Shown here: positions 13,511 to 15,825 of the stretch, one piece after another
How the letters are laid out: each line of letters begins with the position of its first letter
Position numbering within the stretch: the stretch's first letter is position 1
Source of the DNA: Xanthobacteraceae bacterium
GTDB taxonomy: Bacteria > Pseudomonadota > Alphaproteobacteria > Rhizobiales > Xanthobacteraceae
NCBI GenBank assembly: GCA_030043285.1
Contig: JASHXZ010000446.1
Coordinates: 1 to 15,825 of the forward strand
Length of the DNA stretch: 15,825 bases
Direction: 5' to 3'
Made by a program: the position numbers and the translations under genes
The notes under the pieces: model-generated
The model's database searches: none
What the model was told of the DNA's origin: nothing
Seen by the model: only the letters and a program-made list of their open reading frames with translations

Positions 13511-13630
13511 CGCTCAACGGCGCATGTCGATGCTGCGGAATGTTCCGGCACGCACCGAAGCATCGGCGCGGCTCGCGATCAAGTCGCATGGTCGACATTC
13601 GACGGCGATGCGACGAGGGGTGGCGCGCGC

Positions 13631-13666
13631 GCCGCCAAGGAAACCGCCAAGGAAGCCGCCAAGGAA
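13631..13666. repeat. Three tandem 12-base units
   Basis: GCCGCCAAGGAA occurs three times in a row at 13631, 13643 and 13655; the middle copy starts with A instead of G. It lies in the 226-base gap between two divergent genes. In one plus-strand frame it encodes AKETAKEAAKE, LEA-like, but no start codon with a ribosome binding site was found for that frame. Confidence 0.75.
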
Positions 13667-13736
13667 CATTCCACCAACAGCCGGGTTCAACGATTCGAGG
13701 AGCCGGTTCGGCTCTTCACCTGAAGGAGTGCCCCCT

Positions 13737-14171
13737 ATGTGCGACTATAGCCTGCATCTCGTCGCTTCGCGGCCGGCGACAGTCGGCGACAAACTGGTCA
13801 CGACCGATTTTACCCGCTCCATCACCCGCGGCTTCTCGGCCGTCGGCGAGCCCGACGTGGCGGTTTGCCTGCTGCCCGGCACAGAAATTGCGTTCGAGGA
13901 AGAAGTCCAGTACGACCGCGCCTTCAGCCTGTTCGGCAAGGCTCGGGTCGAACACAAAGTTGCGCGGTTCCGCCAAGTCAACATGGACGACCCGCATGTG
14001 CATCACGACGCGCTCGAATTCCCGGGCGGCCAGATCGTGATGGTGACCCGGCTGATGCCGGGCCAGCGCGCCGCCGTGCTGCAACTCCCGGTCACCGGCC
14101 AGGAGCAGAGCCGCGGCAAAGAACAAGCCGCGCCCGCGCGCGAGCGCACGATCGAACCGATCGCGCCGTAA
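13737..14171 (+). CDS. Conserved MCDYSL-type protein of unknown function
   Basis: A 144-aa cytoplasmic protein without signal peptide or membrane helix. The opening CDYSLHLVASRPATVGDKLVTT is, from memory, shared by small uncharacterised alphaproteobacterial proteins that begin MCDYSL; the Cys at position 2 is striking because Met removal would expose it. The middle (VAVCLLPGTEIAFEEEV, FGKARVEHKVARFRQVN, DPHVHHDALEFPGGQIVMV) looks like a compact beta-rich domain with a His cluster (HVHH). The last ~30 residues (QEQSRGKEQAAPARERT) are low-complexity and probably disordered. AGGAG lies 8 bases before the ATG, deciding the start against a much longer open frame upstream. It is followed by a hairpin at 14233. 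Confidence 0.82.
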   Translation: MCDYSLHLVASRPATVGDKLVTTDFTRSITRGFSAVGEPDVAVCLLPGTEIAFEEEVQYDRAFSLFGKARVEHKVARFRQVNMDDPHVHHDALEFPGGQIVMVTRLMPGQRAAVLQLPVTGQEQSRGKEQAAPARERTIEPIAP

Positions 14172-14232
14172 GCGCATTTCGTTTTCGCGCGGAGAGCGCC
14201 GCGCGCCGACGAGCGGCTATGCGTGACCTGCA

Positions 14233-14259
14233 CGCGGTGAAGAAGCGATCTTCACCGCG
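14233..14259. terminator. Perfect 10-bp hairpin, likely terminator
   Basis: CGCGGTGAAG (14233-14242) pairs fully with CTTCACCGCG (14250-14259) around a 7-base loop, about 60 bases past the MCDYSL stop. GGGCAGGTTTTA follows, so a short T-run comes after a small spacer. It probably ends the MCDYSL transcript. Confidence 0.5.
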
Positions 14260-14362
14260 GGGCAGGTTTTACGTTGCGGGGGATAAGCACGCGGGCTTGA
14301 GCAGTTGCGCGATGCCGCGATAGCAGGCGGCGATTGCCGCATTGGCGCGCAGGGCGCGCGAG

Positions 14363-14506
14363 ATGGCAGTTGCCGATCAGCAATGGGTCCGCATCGAGAC
14401 ACCGGGCGCGCGCGGCTCATGCAAGGCCAATATCAAGATCCCTTGGGATCCGATCTCAGGTTCGGTCGATTCCCGCGGCATTCTGTGCCGCATCGTCGCT
14501 GTTTGA
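14363..14506 (+). CDS. Possible 47-aa small protein
   Basis: An ATG-to-TGA frame of 47 codons whose translation (starting MAVADQQWVRIETPG, ending GILCRIVAV) has balanced composition rather than the Arg/Ala/Pro bias of shadow frames in this DNA. Roughly two thirds of codons end in G or C, lower than in the neighbours. The stretch ANIKIPWDP with two Cys residues could be a small folded domain. There is no good ribosome binding site before the ATG (GGGCGCGCGAG only), and the upstream frame closes at 14321. It may be a small gene or the remnant of a larger one. Weakly supported. Confidence 0.28.
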   Translation: MAVADQQWVRIETPGARGSCKANIKIPWDPISGSVDSRGILCRIVAV

Positions 14507-14526
14507 ATGGTTGGATTGATTTGCCG

Positions 14527-15825
14527 CTAGCGGCCGCGCAGGCGCGCCGTCTCGGCAACATCGAGCCGTCCTGCGGCGTCGATCGCAACGCCGTAGTCCT
14601 TGCGGGCTTGCTCGGCGCTGATCAGACCGTCGAGCACATCGTTGCGCACGCGGTCCGGATCGCGCGCCCGCGGATCGCCGAAACCCCCGCCGCCTGGAAG
14701 ATGAAGGCACATGGCATCGCGCGGCGGCACGGTTTGGCGGCCCTTTGGCCGGATCGGCCGTCCGGAGCGCAACGCGACCGTTCCGGGAGCGCCTGCGCTG
14801 CCGCCGTTCCGTCCGCGCGCCGGATTTTTGACCCGCTCGAAATTGCACAGCAAAGCAACCGGATTGGCGTCGGCGCCGCCGATTTCGATGATTTGGCCAA
14901 GCCCGCCGCGGAATTTTCCGGGCCCGCCCGAACCATCGCGAAACTCGCGGCGATAGAACACGACGGGCGCAATGCTCTCCGTGGCCTCAACCGGTATCGT
15001 GCGCACGCCCGAAGGAAAGGACGTGGCAGACAATCCGTCCTTGGCGGGTCGCGCGCCGGTGCCGCCGCAGTGAAAGATGACGGTCGAGAACAACGGCAAT
15101 GCGTTGGCGTCCGTGCCCTCTTCGACTTCATCAACCAGCGAGCCGCCGCCGAAAATCTGCGGATTCCACAACGACGATGCGCCTTCCGCCGGCACGCCGC
15201 CGGCGATAGCCTGGTGCAGGCAGCCGGCCACGACGTCGGGCAGCATTTGCCCAACCGTGTGGCGCGCTGCGACCGGCCAGGGCCGGTTGGCATTGAGCAC
15301 GCAGCCTTCCGGCGCCGCGACCGTGATCGGCTCGAGCGAGCCGGCATTGTTCGGCACGTCCGGCGCGACCAAACATTTGACGCCGAAGGCGGTGTAGGCA
15401 AGGCAATAATTGAGCACGACGTTGATGCCGTAGCTCGAGGCCGGCGAGGTGCCGGCGAAATCGACGTGAATGCCGTGTTCGGAGATCGTCAGCGCAGCGT
15501 TGAGCGCGAGCGGCTTGTCGTAGCCGTCCATGGTCAGCGTATTGCGATAGGTGCCGGCCGGCAGGGCGCGGATGCGCTCGAGCGTCGCCTCGCGCGACGC
15601 CTCGATAATGGAATCGCCGAGCCGGTCCAGATTGGCGATCTCGAACTCGTCCATCATCTCGATCAAGCGCCGGCCGCCTTCGTCGTTGCACGCAGCGCAG
15701 GCGTAGATGTCACCCTCGACCTGCAGCGGCTCGCGCACATTGGCGCGCACGAGGCGCAACAAATCCTCGTTCATGCGGCCCTCACGGGCGAGCGGCATGA
15801 TCGGGATCGACAAACCTTCTTCGAA
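14527..15825 (-). CDS. Hydantoinase B/oxoprolinase family subunit (HyuB-like), 5' end missing
   Basis: 432 residues of a HyuB-family protein; the frame runs open through the right edge (FEEGLSIPIMPLAREG), so roughly the first 100-150 residues of a usual 500-600 are outside the window. The apparent TTG start at 15813 is internal. HyuB works with HyuA (ATP-dependent subunit) to open hydantoin or oxoproline-like rings or, in relatives, to carboxylate acetone or acetophenone. Visible family marks: NLDRLGDSIIEASREATLERIRALPAGTY, the DFAGTSPAS motif, LNYCLAYTAFGVKCL, NAGSLEPITVAAPEG, HTVGQMLPDVV, SGGPGKFRGGLGQ, and the C-terminal HLPGGGGFGDPRARDP and SAEQARKDYGV. It is transcribed leftward and ends opposite the MCDYSL gene. 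No HyuA gene is in view; it may lie upstream, beyond the edge. Substrate is undetermined. Confidence 0.92.
   Translation of the reverse strand, partial: FEEGLSIPIMPLAREGRMNEDLLRLVRANVREPLQVEGDIYACAACNDEGGRRLIEMMDEFEIANLDRLGDSIIEASREATLERIRALPAGTYRNTLTMDGYDKPLALNAALTISEHGIHVDFAGTSPASSYGINVVLNYCLAYTAFGVKCLVAPDVPNNAGSLEPITVAAPEGCVLNANRPWPVAARHTVGQMLPDVVAGCLHQAIAGGVPAEGASSLWNPQIFGGGSLVDEVEEGTDANALPLFSTVIFHCGGTGARPAKDGLSATSFPSGVRTIPVEATESIAPVVFYRREFRDGSGGPGKFRGGLGQIIEIGGADANPVALLCNFERVKNPARGRNGGSAGAPGTVALRSGRPIRPKGRQTVPPRDAMCLHLPGGGGFGDPRARDPDRVRNDVLDGLISAEQARKDYGVAIDAAGRLDVAETARLRGR

Larger units (their letters stand above)
14172..14526. other. Region between convergent genes
   Basis: These 355 bases lie between the MCDYSL gene and the end of the HyuB-like gene. 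They hold a 10-bp hairpin (14233-14259) and one short open frame (14363-14506) that may or may not be expressed. At the right end a perfect 12-bp palindrome GCCGCTAGCGGC (14523-14534) covers the HyuB stop codon. Confidence 0.5.

Noticed and set aside
12444..13598. A 384-codon minus-strand frame overlapping the DMT transporter
   Set aside because: Same strand, other frame; lacks membrane helices and is Arg/Ala-rich, whereas the 12503-13510 frame shows ten helices and family motifs.
13148..13723. A plus-strand frame reaching the KE-rich repeat
   Set aside because: Most of it is antisense to the DMT transporter; only the last ~45 codons are outside, and no start with a ribosome binding site was found.

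Overview
The window looks like the chromosome of an alphaproteobacterium of the Hyphomicrobiales (Bradyrhizobium/Rhodopseudomonas-like). This is an inference from the high GC with strongly GC-ending codons, AGGAGG-type ribosome binding sites, a cysteine-rich periplasmic TPR protein of a kind I associate with that group, and a long composite palindromic repeat typical of such genomes. No rRNA, tRNA, CRISPR array, transposase or phage gene was seen. The only gene cut by an edge is the HyuB-like gene at the right end.

Left part (1-9006): after a small leftward membrane-anchored gene (65-535) comes a run of rightward genes. They are a luciferase-like flavin monooxygenase (887-2068), a secreted TPR protein (2141-2983), an atypical alpha/beta-hydrolase with a cysteine nucleophile (3060-3818), and a complete NitT/TauT/SsuABC-type importer: binding protein 3985-4938, two permeases 4942-5766 and 5763-6548, ATPase 6568-7374. 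A YghU-type glutathione transferase (7448-8344) and a small SHOCT-domain membrane protein (8623-9006) follow. Importer, monooxygenase, hydrolase and glutathione enzyme together suggest uptake and oxidative breakdown of a small organic molecule. The substrate cannot be read from sequence. The importer genes are tightly packed (3-bp gap, ATGA overlap, 19-bp gap), so they are surely one operon. The leader before the binding protein has one TGGGC that can pair with any of four GCCCA copies.

Middle part (9007-12502): poorly characterised genes separated by long non-coding gaps. A 407-aa beta-rich protein (9488-10711) begins with a motif resembling nitrobindin/FABP-like barrels. It converges on a 95-aa tryptophan-rich protein (10853-11140, minus), with two strong hairpins between them. 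A five-helix membrane protein (11644-12141) is followed by the composite palindromic element (12342-12455). A perfect 16-bp palindrome lies at 11318-11333.

Right part (12503-15825): a leftward EamA/DMT-family transporter (12503-13510) is divergent from a conserved unknown protein beginning MCDYSL (13737-14171). A leftward HyuB/oxoprolinase-family gene (14527-15825) loses its 5' end at the window edge. Its usual partner subunit (HyuA) is not visible and might lie beyond the right edge.
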